From NCBI GenBank assembly GCA_951804985.1, contig OX638133.1, positions 30,715,963 through 30,779,962 of the forward strand: 64,000 nt of DNA, in the 5' to 3' direction. The notes below the pieces were generated by a model that saw only the letters and a list, made by a program, of their open reading frames with translations, searched no databases and was not told the DNA's origin. Made by a program: the position numbers and the translations under genes. The first letter of the stretch is position 1, and every line of letters begins with the position of its first letter. Shown in pieces: positions 1 to 12,211 of the stretch. The DNA is from Dryomyza anilis (taxonomy: Eukaryota; Arthropoda; Insecta; Diptera; Dryomyzidae).

Positions 1-103
1 GTTTTGTTCATGAAAACTGTAAATTCAATTGAAAATATATGTTAGTGACAAGATTAAAAGTAATAATAGTAAGTGCAAGTAATACATGACAATTTCTGCT
101 ATA

Positions 104-183
104 CCAATGGGAAATATTCCGACCTAGTTCAAACGGTAACCACCCAATGGGAAATATTCCGACCTAGTTTGAACGATAACCAA
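104..183. repeat. Two-copy short direct repeat
   Basis: A unit of about 45 bp, beginning with caatgggaaatattccgacc, occurs twice back to back with a few substitutions. The rest of 1-600 is AT-rich with no recognisable gene. Confidence 0.7.
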
Positions 184-727
184 TGTTTTCTTCAATACAT
201 GCTCTACAAATTTTGTATTAGATCATTTGTAATGTAGCAGTAATTAACAAACATGACTAGTTTCATGTTCCACTTAAGAAGTAATTTATAAACTAAATTA
301 CCCTCCCTTACCAACTGATTGCTAAATAGTGTGGAAATGGAAGAGATACCTGTTACTTTTTTCTATTTATCTGATGTCAATTGATTTTTAAATTATAAAA
401 ATAGATATATTTAAAAAAATATAGTTAAAAAAAAATAGTTAAAATGTACGCGCTTATATTTCTTATTTATAAATGATAAAAATGGGAAAAGAGTCATTCA
501 AAATCATTTTTGGTGGGTTACTGTTGTTGGTTACAGTCGAATTTGTCTGTTTTTCAATTTAGATTCTGTGGCAATTAAAATAGTCTTCATTACCGAAATG
601 CGAAAACATGTTGATGTGTTGTCTTTGTATTAAGTGGTATTATATTTTGTTTGCACACTATTTTAATATACTGTTATTTATGCGTAATAGTTACCAAAAA
701 ACAATTATTACTTCGCAAGAAGTATCT

Positions 728-1131
728 CATTACTACTGCGTACAAAGTAATGCACAAATGGAACCACCCCACATTACTACTGCGTACAAAGTAATGCACA
801 ATTGTGAACCACTGCTCATTACCACTGCGTACAAAATAATGCAAAAATGGTACCACCCCTCTTACTACTACGTACAAAGTAATCCACAAATGGTACCACC
901 CCACATTACTACTGCGTACAAAGTAATGTACAAATGAAACCACCCCTCATTACTACTGCATACAAAGTAATGTACAAATGGAAATTCCCCTCATTACTAC
1001 TGCGTACAAAGTAATGCACAAATGGAACCACCCCACATTACTACTGCGTACAAAGTAATGCACAATTGTGACACCACCGCTCATTACTACTGCGTACAAA
1101 GTAATGCAAAAATGGTACCACCCCTCATTGT
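728..1131. repeat. Minisatellite, 44-45 bp unit, about nine copies
   Basis: The unit starts cattactactgcgtacaaag and contains a variable segment ending in accacccc. Copies start at about 728, 772, 817 and 862 and continue to about 1130 with scattered substitutions. The open frames running through it on both strands are repeat translations. The following stretch 1132-1690 shows nothing recognisable. Confidence 0.9.
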
Positions 1132-1689
1132 GTAAAAGTAAAAAAGAATTCAGTATTGAGATTCCGACGCATTACGATTCTATAATAATTAGGCAGTAAT
1201 CGACTACGTAAGGATGCTATTTTCTATTGGGATATTATTCGAATAGTGAAACTCAAAACTCTGTTTTTATTTTGTTTTCTCTATATTTTTATTTTGTTAT
1301 TTGTTAAATATCTATGTCTATTCAGTTTCCTTAATTAATTTTAATTCCGAAACATTACGACAAAGTTCAACTGTTGGCCATAAACACATGCAGCAAAAAA
1401 AAAACTATTAAAATTATGGATACTCAAATGAAAGATAATTTTCACACGATTACAAATTTTTAAGATCTGTCAACCCTAGCAGCCACTAGACTAATTTATG
1501 TTATTTCTATAATATGTATGTATTTGTTTTATGAGCCACGTGTATGTACTAATTGAAGTATATTTTCATGTATAACCTTATGATTTTGATATTATTGTTG
1601 TTGTAATTTTTTTGCGAAAATGAAGGGGTGGTAATTTTTGTTTCGATTAGGCCGGTAAAGTGAACTTCTTTGTTGTTTTGTTTTTAAAT

Positions 1690-2130
1690 ATACTTTGGTT
1701 TTATTTTTTGCGATTTTCTTTTTTTTTTCGTTTTCTTCAATTTGTGTTTTTACTTTTTCGTTTCATTTTGTTAACTTTTCTTTTGACTTTGTTTTTTATT
1801 TATTTTCGGATTTACTTTACTTTTGTTTAATTTTTAAATTTTGTGCCTTTGATTTTATTTTTAATTTTCCTTTTTTTTTACGTTGTTTTTTTTTTGTATT
1901 TCTGTTTTGCGCTTTTGCATATTTGAGTTTTTTTTACTTTTGGTTTTATTTTTATGTTTTTGCTATTGTTTTTACGTTATTGTTTTGTGTTTTTCTTTTT
2001 GATTTTGTGTGTTTGCATTTGCTTTTGTTTTTGTTTTTGCCGATGTTTTTGTGTATTTGCTTTTGTTCTGTGCGTTTGATTTTATGTTTTGTTATTTTAC
2101 TGTTGTTTTCGCTTTTGCCTTTGCTTTTTT
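1690..2130. other. T-rich, strand-asymmetric tract
   Basis: About 440 bp made almost entirely of T runs broken by G, A or C on the + strand, running straight into the GACA repeat of a mini-me-like element. It gives a long Phe-rich open frame with no resemblance to a protein family; I take it as simple-sequence DNA. Confidence 0.7.
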
Positions 2131-2535
<405 letters not shown>

Positions 2536-2759
2536 ATAAAGTTAGCTGCGTATTCTAATAGGATATAAAACATATTTAGTAAGTACCTACTTTTTTTATT
2601 TAAATTAAAAATATAGTTTCACATATTAATACTACAGGTAGTGTCGATGGCTCAGATGGTTGGTGCGCAAGAAGTCCATATAATGGCCGGAGAATATCAA
2701 CCTCAAAAATAAAATAAGTTCAAGAGCAAAATTTGCCATGAAATTTGTATTCAATGGAA

Positions 2760-2950
2760 ACAATATGTGGAAGTTGTTCCAAAAGGTATTCCATGGGAAT
2801 CAGTTTTAGAAGTAATTCCAAAAGTCATTCGATTTTAAGAAGTAGTTCGAAAAGTCATGCCATGGGAACCATTTTGAGAAGTAGTTCCAAAAGTCATTCC
2901 ATGTAAATCCTTTTTAAAAGTGGTTCCAAAAGTCATACCATGGGAACATC
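2760..2950. repeat. Degenerate tandem repeat, about 50-bp unit
   Basis: Three to four imperfect units built on ccaaaagtcattccatggga with a variable 25-bp linker. Upstream, 2640-2670 has an A-box-like tggctcagatgg that could be a SINE remnant, but I see no B box. Confidence 0.6.
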
Positions 2951-3154
2951 TGACGTTATTCCATAACTACGAATATTGGAATCGGGAGAGAAGTTGTTCA
3001 ACCGGTATAGAGAACAATTTAAAGAGAGTACTGAAAGTGATTCCAAAACACATTGCAGTAGAAACGAATGGAGATGTAGTTCACGGTTCGCTTCTCTAAG
3101 AAGCTGGCTTTCTTAATACATTATAAATTGCCAAAGTGATTGCAAAGTACTTCT

Positions 3155-3378
3155 AATATCGTCGTTGTAGAACGAGAAGTCACCAAATACATTTTTATGA
3201 AAAACTTTGAGTTTGTTGATTAATATTATAAAAAGTAATTGAAGCATTTTTAAAAATAAAGTGGTAAAAAAATTGAGAACAACTATTAAAAATTGACAGA
3301 TTTATAAAGATTTTTCTAAATGAATATTTGGCATTTTTAAAAGGTATTTAGTGACTTTTCGTTCTACAACGACAATAT
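3155..3378. mobile_element. MITE-like element with ~29-bp TIRs
   Basis: The left end aatatcgtcgttgtagaacg and following agaagtcac is matched in reverse complement at 3350-3378 with about two mismatches. Length is about 224 bp, the interior is AT-rich with no coding frame, and the superfamily was not identified. No target duplication is clear. Confidence 0.75.
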
Positions 3379-5660
3379 TTATTTTATTTTGGTAATGTAG
3401 AATTTATTAATGTCTACAAAAGATAAAACTGTGTTGGACGGTGTTATAACACATAGAGCTGTTGAGAGCTATGCAAAAAAACACTTACTATAATTTATTT
3501 TAATAAATAGAACAGCTCGAAACCCTACATTACTAATTGAGCTAATTTAGCAGAGATGTTCATATAAGAAATCTACAAGTCTAGATAAACTATAAATAAA
3601 TTGGGCAGCTACAAATGGAAATGGTACTTTTTTCCTTTATTTTCTATAGGCACAATCATTGTGACCAATACCATTTAAGGTGCCTAAAGCATACGCACAA
3701 GGTAACATTTAGATTTTTAGAATTGTTCATATCTTTTTTGTATATGTTTTATTAATAATACTCAAGGTGATCCATATGAATGAAGTGCATGGTATACATC
3801 TGAAAATGCCAAAAATAAACACAAAAATTTAATAAAAATTTAACAACTATGTAGTGTTATTCAACGCAATAACAATGTCGTCGAGAGATAGAAATAAACA
3901 AGTCATTGACATGCTGCCCTGCCAGCACGCCCGCCTTTAATTCTATATATAATAGATTTATTAATTCTAATGTGAGTGCAAAATCGCTAGTGTAGTTAAT
4001 TTAATAACGTCACATACTATTCTTTATGATAAATATGCAAAGTCATACAAATCTTTAACTGATTTTAATTGATTTAATTAAAACTTTTCTATAATTATCT
4101 AAATTAGTGAAACTTAATGTCTTAAACAGCAATATATTTATTGTAATTATTAAAAGGGTTAAGAATAGGTTATATTAAAAGGCAATGAAACTATTAAAAG
4201 TACTTAATGAGTTAATAGGTTCAATTATCATTCATTTAAAAACTTCGGTTTTAAACTTGCATCGTTGCAAAAGAATTTAATCAAAAACAATTATGGAAAA
4301 AATCTGTTAATTAATATTATACAATAAGTAAATAAATTTTAATATATTTTGTAAATAAAATATTGATCTGATTAATTAAAAATTAAATGTTTTTAGTAAA
4401 CAAATTATAGAATTTGTTTTCGTTTCGGTACATCAGAATTATTGCTTCATTTTCAACACTTTAGACAACTTAACATATCAACAAATGCAAAAGTGGTATT
4501 CAGAAAAAAATATACATTTATTTTGTTTGTTTTTCACACAGTAACATGCTCAATTTATAAGAATTCCAAAGCCATTTTTCACACAAAATACGAAAAGCAA
4601 ACAAAATACATTTTCAAAATCACAATCAACAATTTCATAAATAAATGAAATGCGAATATTTTAAATTTAATTTTTATATTAAAGGAAATGTAGTTTTTTT
4701 CGACCACAAGCAAAAGTATTTGTTTTTACCACATTTTTTGTACATTTTTTGGTATAGAAAACATCTACATAAATTCACCGCATTTCTGTATATAATTTGA
4801 TTCAATTTGTTTTAAAAATAACTACAATTTGAACTTATTTAAACGTTCTGAAATATGTTGAAAAATAACTACACCAGTAGTACAAATGTACTACATTATG
4901 TACATATATAAAAGCCAACAAAAAAATTATGTAATCTCTCAAAAAGTATTCTTATAAATACTTGATAATACTTTCTGATGATGAACATAGGAACATAACT
5001 GTATATTTAGTTATGTCCCTATCTTTTAACCTTTGTCATCATCATTTTTGACGACACAAAGGTAATACAAGCATTTAAGTATTGGTATTCATTGCCTACA
5101 ACCATTAAAATACATTCGATTTCCTCATACATTATGTAGTAAAATCACGTCTAATAAATACAAATTCACTTAAAACGTAAATAAATACACTAGAACAACA
5201 TGTTTTCAAAACAAATTGCAATTATGACATTTCAAATAGAAGAAAACTGAACTAATATGAATAATGTAGGTATATACGTTTTGATTTTTGGTATGCAAAT
5301 TAGAATATGCAAAAAAAACTTATTAATTTTTGATTTATTACTAAATAAAGAAAATGTGGCCAGTAAATTTGTAATTAATAATAAAGTCATAATATACATA
5401 CTTTTCTATGTTCATTAATTTTATTATTTTCGAATTAAAAAAAAGGTGACTGCTGTTCTAAAATTGGCATAATCAAGTCTGAATAAAAATATGCTAAAAA
5501 AAAGGTTTACAAGGTAAAAAGAAACCTTGAATGCAATATTTATTCAAAATTTATGAATTTGTTGATGTTTTTATGTTAAAATTATTATTGCAAAAAAAAG
5601 CTGATACAATGAAAAAGTCACAGAAATGAAAACTCTCAACGAATGAAGTGAAAAATTGGA
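3379..5660. other. AT-rich intergenic stretch
   Basis: More than 2 kb of very AT-rich DNA. Short open frames at 4442-4648 and 5648-6023 have no recognisable domain and no coding-type composition. No RNA gene or TIR pair stands out. Confidence 0.5.
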
Positions 5661-5666
5661 AAAGTA

Positions 5667-6333
5667 ACCAGTTGAGAAGGTTAGATCACATGGGAAATTT
5701 TAAAGTAGGTGTTATTATGATAGTTAGGATTATCAAAATTATAGTCGGTCTAAGCCGACTATACATACCCTACACATATGTGTGGTTACCATTCAAAGTG
5801 TTATATAGCTCACCAGGGAATACGAATCCTGAAAATAACTACAAATACGAATCCTGAAAATAACTACAAACTTTCAATCGCTGAAGAATTTCCTTTCATT
5901 TCATACCCATATTTACAAATGGGTAGATGTACCGAATTTCGATTTTTTTTTTTTGGGAACCACAAGTCGTTTGTGCATGAAGTCAATATATATTTGACCA
6001 AAAAAGTTTACCTAAGCACGTAACAGTAAAATTGAGCTATAGATGTAAATTTTATATGAGGTATTTTAATATAAATGGTCAGATCACAGGTCACAATGAA
6101 CCGATCTAGCCAATCTAGCACATACAGCGCAGGTATATAAGTAATCTGAGTTATCAGTTTCATTCACCTAACTCTTTAATTTTTTAAGTAGTAGGGATTT
6201 CAACAGACAGACAGACGGACATCGCTAAATCGACTCAGGAGAATATATATACTCTTCCATACCGGAGACGCTTCCTTCTGGTTGTTACAAACGGCGTACC
6301 AAACTGAATATACACTTTCACTCTTAGTGTAGG
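5667..6333 (+). mobile_element. mini-me-like repeat, long copy 1
   Basis: Shares its full length with 31221-31933, from aaccagttgagaaggttaga through the motif gtcggtctaagccgactat to the GACA run (6203-6222), a short (AT)n and the tail ending gtgtagggtataaaa. The copies differ by point changes and small gaps. It has no coding capacity, so it is non-autonomous. Confidence 0.75.
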
Positions 6334-7433
6334 GTATAAAAATGCAAAAATTTAAGCAAAGTTTTGGGAATTTTTCTTTTATTGCAGTTTTGGAAACCTT
6401 TTTATGAGTAGAATGTTCCTGCATTAGCATATTTTTGAATTTCACGGTCCAAATTTGAAATAAAGCCAAATAACTCTTATTTTCGTCTAAAAATAATTTT
6501 AATATTTCTTTTAGTGACTTCTTAAGTATTTTTAACTCATTTTGTGGTAAAACTTAGTAGACAATCTAAAAATACGAGTATTTGTAGATAATATGTCCAA
6601 CTTTAAAGCAAAAATATAAATTTTAAATACAATTTATTTAACTTCCAATACATTTGTCTATCAAATTAAAATACTAACTAGTCTCAATTTTTATTAAACA
6701 TGTGACAAAAATGTTCCTATACGTGTAATTTCCCTGTTGCGTTTATCGAAATTCGGAATACGAAACCGTTTTGTATAAGACGACTTACCTACCCTGCAGT
6801 GAAATCTAAACTAGTAACATAAATATGTAGTATTTATATTAGTAACCATGTTTCTAGTTCGGTAGCTAGTTAAAATGGATGCAAGTAAAAACAGTTCAAA
6901 AATTTGTTCGTAGAGGAACGTGTCAAAATTGTCAAAAACAAAACAAATTATGAAATACAAATTATATTTCATTTATCTATTTTGCAGGAAACATTTTTCT
7001 TTTTAACTTCATTGTGGATTCCATCGTGCGATTTGTTTTATTTCTTTCCGCCATGGACTTGTACAATTTAACAAAAAAACCTATTTGAAAAACCCTTACA
7101 ACCGTGGTTTGGCTGCTTATAACAAGCTGAGCCAATCGCTCTCTCCTACGCTGTCCACTATCAAGTCGCATTTTACAAGCTTTCTTGACTGGAGCAATTT
7201 CATACATTTGGTCCACATGCCCTAGGCAGCGAAAACATAGATTTTGATGCGCTTGACTATGTCAATTGTTGTCGAAAAGCTTACAGCTCTAGTGTTTCAA
7301 CTGGTAAATAGTAACCAGTTTAGAGAGGGATTAAAGAAACTAGTTTATAGACTGACTGTAAAAAATTAGTCTATAGACTGGTTATAAGAAGATAGTTTAA
7401 AAACTACTTAAATGTAATGCAAGAGGGGACAAT

Positions 7434-7918
7434 TGACACATCGTAGGACATGAGCATTGAAAAAATTACAGTTCATTGTATGAAAATGGGGTCGAATTCG
7501 GGCTAGTTGAGTGTCTACGGAGAACTAGACCAATACTAGTATTCGACTAGTCCGTTACACTGCAGGGTAAGTACAATTGAAAAATTTTACGAAATAAATT
7601 GGGACAGGCAAAACATTGTAACTACATTTTTTCTTCAAATATTTCCGTATGTAATGGATATATTGGAAATTGGGCGACACTATTATTATTGTCAGCTCAT
7701 TTAAAGGATACTTTACGAAAAAAAAAACAATAAAATATTAAACTACTCGATTTTCAGACGTTTTTTTCGCCTCCTCTGAAATTTCCCTGCAGTGTAACGG
7801 ACTAGTAGAATACTAGTATTGGTCTAGTTCTCCGTAGACACTCAACTAGCCCGAATTCGACCCCATTTTCATACAATGAACTGTAATTTTTTCAATGCTC
7901 ATGTCCTACGATGTGTCA
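7434..7918. repeat. Large inverted repeat, 134-bp arms
   Basis: Arms 7434-7567 and 7785-7918 are reverse complements with a single mismatch visible (attcgac against attctac), separated by a 217-bp AT-rich spacer. The inner ends are ccctgcagtg. The same ccctgcagtg motif opens a stretch at 6793, so 6793-7567 may be a TIR element whose right end was copied in inverted orientation. No protein is encoded. Confidence 0.85.
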
Positions 7919-8342
7919 TATTGAAGACAATATCGTCACAATCATGACAAAGGCGCGAATGTGTACTTTTTGAAATTAACTTTTTTTTTTAATTTTTTAA
8001 TGTAGTTTTTTTTTCAAGTATACTGTGCCAAACTCGTGTGTAGTTTTGTTGGATATTTTTAACCACAAAATACAAAACCAAGAGGGCGATTGTGATTTTT
8101 TACTAATTCCAGTCTTGCCAAAAGGGCGAATCTTTTTATTTTTTTTTACCATATTTTTTAAAGGGTACACGATAATATAGTGGTGTAAAGTCATTAATTG
8201 TTTGTTCATAAGACACCTATCGATTGGCGTTACTATTTTGTTATTTGTAAGAAAAATGTTAGGCAAATTCTTTTTAAATATTGATGCTAATCGATAAGTG
8301 CTTTAATAGCAAACAATTAATGCCTTTACACTATTACTTTCA

Positions 8343-9598
8343 GGGCAATCATGAGGCCCGTCGTAGCGGATATTTTCATTCGGATTCGGATTTATCTATC
8401 ATAGGACCCGAATCGAATTCGAAGTTCGGATTTATGGTATTACAAGTTCCGTCGGAACGGATTTTTTGACAGCCTTTTGACACTTTTTCTACGAATGCAT
8501 TGTTGTGTTCTTTGTGTGAAAAAATCTTTTGTTTTGCAGTAATTAATGAATATAAATACAAATGCCGCAGAATCATTTGCTGTTTATGCTATAAGTCCGG
8601 GGTGCTGGAGACGTCCACCAGCTACCTACTTATACAACAAGTGGGAGTTGGCCAAAGATCTGAACTTCACGAATTAACAAGAAACTACTGTACACATTGC
8701 AAATAAAAAAAGTATTTTTATGTTAAAGCATAAAATTAATGCATTTCAATTGTGTTTGGTTTAACAAAAGTATAAAAATTAGAAAATATTAATTAGTTAA
8801 ATTTATTTGTCCACAGCGCGCTGTCTCTTGCTGAATCTGTGGCACACGGCATGCGCGTGGACTTGCCGCTATGTCGCTCTAAATTTCCAAAGTGCTGGAT
8901 GAGACACAGCGCCCGTGGCTGAACTCCGCTGCAACTCTTTCGCTGGCGATACTCATCGACAATGAGGTGGCGCTCAGCGGCGAGGATGAAATGACGCTCG
9001 AGCACAAGTTTATCAATTCCATTCTGGGAAACAACGCCTGTGAGATAGCGCAATCGTGTCGCTCGCTGCCACATTTTCAGCATGCGCTGGAGATGGTTCT
9101 ACACGAGGTGGCCAAGGCAAACAGCCCAGCCAACCAACACTGCTGCTCAGCACACTTTGTATGAGATTTCGCTCTGGTCATATTTTACTCGATGGCCGGT
9201 AATCCGAAGAATCTCTTGCAACAGTGGCCGGTAAATCTATAGCCGTCCGTCCGTATCTCGCGAGAATTGCAAGTGGGAGCTGGCTAAAGATCCGATACTC
9301 CTCCATAGGCCTATCGATTCGATTGAATTAAACGCCTACATCAACATTTGCAGGCAAATTAAACAATTTTCTTTAAAATATTCTATTTTTAACAATTTGT
9401 TGCAAAAATGATTTTAATTTTTGTTGATAAATTTCCACTGATTTAACATAAACAGCTGATTTCGAATTTTCGAAGTTACATTTTTGTATTGGCAATGCGG
9501 AAATCTATTCCGCACGAAACTCATGATAGTTAAAAATTCGTATACGTAGCGGAGAGTCGGATTCGGAATTTTGCTACGACGGGCTTCATGATTGCCAT
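8343..9598. mobile_element. TIR element carrying Ric1-like gene fragments
   Basis: The left end ggcaatcatgaggcccgtcg (plus tagc) is matched in reverse complement by the right end at 9575-9598 with one mismatch; inside both ends lie cggattcgga-type subterminal motifs. Between them sits sequence coding for pieces of a RIC1 (Rich) homologue. No transposase is visible, and no convincing target duplication was found. A diverged relative of the right end lies at about 27680-27738 inside the phosphatase gene. I infer a non-autonomous TIR transposon that captured host gene sequence. Confidence 0.6.
8610..9300 (+). pseudogene. RIC1/Rich-like gene fragments (captured, broken)
   Basis: RIC1 is the Rab6 exchange factor subunit of the Ric1-Rgp1 complex at the Golgi. 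Between about 8855 and 9170 a frame reads pieces matching its C-terminal half: a GMRV.LPL motif, then a stretch with AILIDNEVALSGEDEMT, then SCRSLPHFQHALEMVLHEV, which corresponds to the conserved L.MLHEVLE segment of the family. At 9170-9230 a frame change leads to LWSYF and AGNPKNLLQQ, the family's LW.YLF..GNPK.L segment. The motif KWELAKD occurs twice (about 8640 and 9275), and LETSTSYLL at about 8610. Order is scrambled and frames shift, so it is not a working gene. Assignment is by remembered family motifs. Confidence 0.6.
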
Positions 9599-9884
9599 GT
9601 TTATCTTATACCCACACAAAGTTATGGCTAAAAAAAATATTTACGTTTTGGTCACGATATAGGCTACAATCTTATATACGTTATGATAATTGATGAATAA
9701 ACCAAAATAACAAAAAAAAAATAAAGAAAAAGAATTTGTACTAATTTTTATAGCGCTTCAAATATTAAAATATGATTTCCAAACATTCCCAATAATAAAT
9801 AATTAAAAAAAAAAGAAAAATTAAATAAAAAAATATGTTTTAAAAATTTTTTTTAGTAAGTTTAAAAACAAAAACGTGTCCCAT

Positions 9885-10863
9885 CCCCAGACAAAATTCC
9901 TGGCAAGGTCGAGACAGCTCAGATACACTTTGTCGACATAAAGGGTTTTTCAACAGGGACGCTACAAAAGTAGAGCGACAGAGACAGCAAACGACGTCAT
10001 ATTCCTTGCCGCTCTTTTGACATTTCTCTTCAGTAAGGTTTGCCATTTCATGCCACTGAAGCCGCTTGACCACCAGAAGCGTCGTATGTTTGTGAATTGG
10101 GCTGGGCCGTATTTCTTCCGTGATGATCAAGACCGGCACGTTACTGTGTTACCGTTCAATGATAACCGAATATTTTTGGACCCAATTGGATGATATGGAC
10201 TTGGAGGACTTGCGGTTCCAACATGACGGCGCCACAAGCCACACAGCGAATACCACAATCAATTTGGAAACCAAGTTTGGAGAACGTGTTATCTCACGAA
10301 ATGGTCCAGTCGATTGGCCGCCTCGGTCGTGCGATTTGACGCCGTTAGACTATTTCCTGTGGGGCTACGTCAAGTCTATGGTCTATGCCAACAAGCCAGC
10401 GACGACTGATGAACTTCGTACGAATATCGAACGTTAAATTGCAGCAGGTATCGGCCGATTTATGCTTGAAAACCGTCGAAAATTGGGTTCAGCGTCTGGA
10501 CTTCTGCAAGCGTGCCCGTGGTGGCCATGCAAAAGAAATCGAGTTCCATACATAATGGCATCGAACGTACTTTTACAGCAATAAATAATTTCATTGATAT
10601 CCAAAACCGTTTTTGTTTTATTTAAAAAAAACTTTTGTAACACTCTTATAAAAAAAACCCTTTATTTTAAACAGACAAAGGCGGAGTTTGTATAAAAAGC
10701 TGTCTGTTTTCTGCCCGTTCCCCAAATATGGCGTAAATCTGCCATGAAAAATTCCACAAAAATTTACAACCTGCTATACACTTCACAACCTATTCTATAT
10801 ATCTATGCGTTTGCCGGAAATATGCCGAAATATTCCAGAAAAATTACAAAACTTTTGTCTCGG
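9885..10863. mobile_element. MITE (cccagacaaaatt TIR) split by a mariner insert
   Basis: Its two halves (9885-9938 and 10665-10863) together match the intact 245-bp element at 33831-34075, including the segment around cagacaaaggcggagtttgt and the terminal tttgtctcgg. The interruption is exactly the mariner-type element 9941-10662. Confidence 0.75.
9941..10662 (+). mobile_element. Deleted Tc1/mariner-superfamily element, copy A
   Basis: Bounded by TIRs aagggtttttcaacagggac (left) and the complementary ...aaaaaaaaccctt (right), flanked by TA dinucleotides. A + strand frame from about 10170 encodes the C-terminal part of a DDE transposase (QHDGATSHTAN, NGPVDWPPRSCDLTPLDYFL, then a short helix-rich tail). 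The N-terminal helix-turn-helix part and the first catalytic region are deleted and the frame carries shifts and a stop, so it is non-autonomous. The family is the common insect type with a DUF4817-like N-terminus. Confidence 0.85.
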
Positions 10864-11907
10864 CATGTTTTTCTTTTTAAATCTTCCTAAAAATTTCACA
10901 TTAAAAACGTTTTATATTAAAAATATTTTTTATTTATTTTTTTTTTATTTGTTTTTGTTTTTCTTTTTATTTTGTATCAGTTAGATTTTCGTTTGACAGC
11001 ATTCAAACGGTTGAATATCATTAAAATTAAAATCATACATTTCCAAAGTGTCTTTAACATGACACCATGGCGACAGAACCATGACGAACAGGCATACAAA
11101 AAAAAAACGATAATATTGCATTGTCATCTTGGCCTATGTTTTAAATTTAAAGTCTTTAGCTCATAGGGAAGTGCATTTAAAATAAATTACAAAATTTGTA
11201 CCGAACAGACATACAAGAAAGCGAGCTAATAAAAACGTTTTAAAAACTGGTGAACACCTTCAATTTCCTACAACAATAAATATTACTAATTTCGGAGAGT
11301 GATAAAACGAAAATTAAAAGAAAAAAAACACTTAAAAACATCTTTAAAACTACTAATTAAATATTTAATTAAATTTTAAAAGTTATACTAAATAGGTTTT
11401 TGTTAATACATATATGAAATGTATTTAACAACAAAAAAAAAACTAATATGTGAGAAAGAGTAATGCAACTAGCTAACTGTATAAGATATAGTAAATCAAA
11501 AGATTAATCTATTGTAGTAGGAAATGTGCTCATTTTCCATTTTCTCACAGTGTACAAATCTTTCAGCTGTTGCTTTTTACAGCTGAATACGTGCCAAAGA
11601 CATATAAATGGATAAAACTTAAATAAAAGGATTTCTTAATGCGATGGGCGTACATTTAATACAATTGTGTTTAGGACATAAAACATAGTCGCCTATGACT
11701 CATAGAAAGTGGGATTGAAATATTTGTGCTATGACAGCAGCACAAACAATCAAAAGCAGCATGTGCAGCGCATAACACGAGAATGGACTCAATACGCTGA
11801 GTGAGTGAGTGAAAGGACTAAGGACAAATCATAAATAACTGGAGCAGAACGCGATGTAAGTATGTATGCAGTAAGTAGTGAAGGTTTGAGTGATACGGTA
11901 TGCTTAC
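10864..11907. other. AT-rich stretch, probably intronic
   Basis: No coding frame with family resemblance. If the tafazzin exon to the right is functional, this and the DNA to its left would be its first intron, since no later tafazzin exon is visible in 1-11,900. Confidence 0.4.
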
Positions 11908-12022
11908 CCAGTACAAATTTACTAAAGAGCCCAACAACTGCGACGGCAACTTGACTCGCAATGCACCAGAGTGTTGATGGATGTCGCAGCCGCTGAAATA
12001 CCCAATCGAAATTGTAGGCCAT
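11908..12022 (-). CDS. Taz: Tafazzin, first coding exon (partial gene)
   Basis: Tafazzin is the mitochondrial transacylase that remodels cardiolipin. This exon encodes 38 residues starting MAYNFDWVFQRLRHPSTLW and ending near GLFSKFVL, followed by a GTAAGC donor in phase 1. The pattern W.F..L..PS.LW..AS....VG..SK matches the N-terminus of fly and human tafazzins, ahead of the acyltransferase domain. The HX4D acyltransferase exons are not visible between here and the left edge, so they lie outside the window or have been lost. In Drosophila tafazzin neighbours ox, which is also close by here, and this supports the call. The in-frame ATG at 12022 is the only one; upstream codons are open but contain no ATG. 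Confidence 0.6.
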
Positions 12023-12211
12023 AATAGCAGCCTTCTCTGGTTGCTGCTGCTGCTGGTGCTGCTGCAATTGCTGCTGCTCCACTTGCTGCTGCTGAAGTTG
12101 CGGCTGCTTTTGTTGCTGCACCTGCGGCTGCTGTTGCTGCTGCTGCTGCACTTGCGGCTGCTGCTGGTTTTGCTGCTTTTGGCAATTTTGATTAATTTTG
12201 TGTAAAACCAC
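12023..12211 (-). repeat. CAG-rich stretch upstream of tafazzin start
   Basis: Read on the minus strand it is open in the tafazzin frame and would give a Gln-rich peptide of about 63 residues. It has no ATG; the frame begins after a stop near 12233. I take it as 5' UTR simple sequence, with non-AUG initiation or an upstream exon as alternatives. Confidence 0.6.

Noticed and set aside
728..1131. CRISPR-like regularly spaced repeats
   Set aside because: Eukaryotic context; the whole 44-bp unit repeats, with no unique spacers or cas genes. It is a minisatellite.
10120..10437. Working transposase gene
   Set aside because: Lacks the N-terminal DNA-binding part and is interrupted; it is a deleted mariner-type element.
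12023..12211. Polyglutamine N-terminus counted as tafazzin protein
   Set aside because: The frame has no ATG (it would start at GTG); kept as upstream repeat instead.
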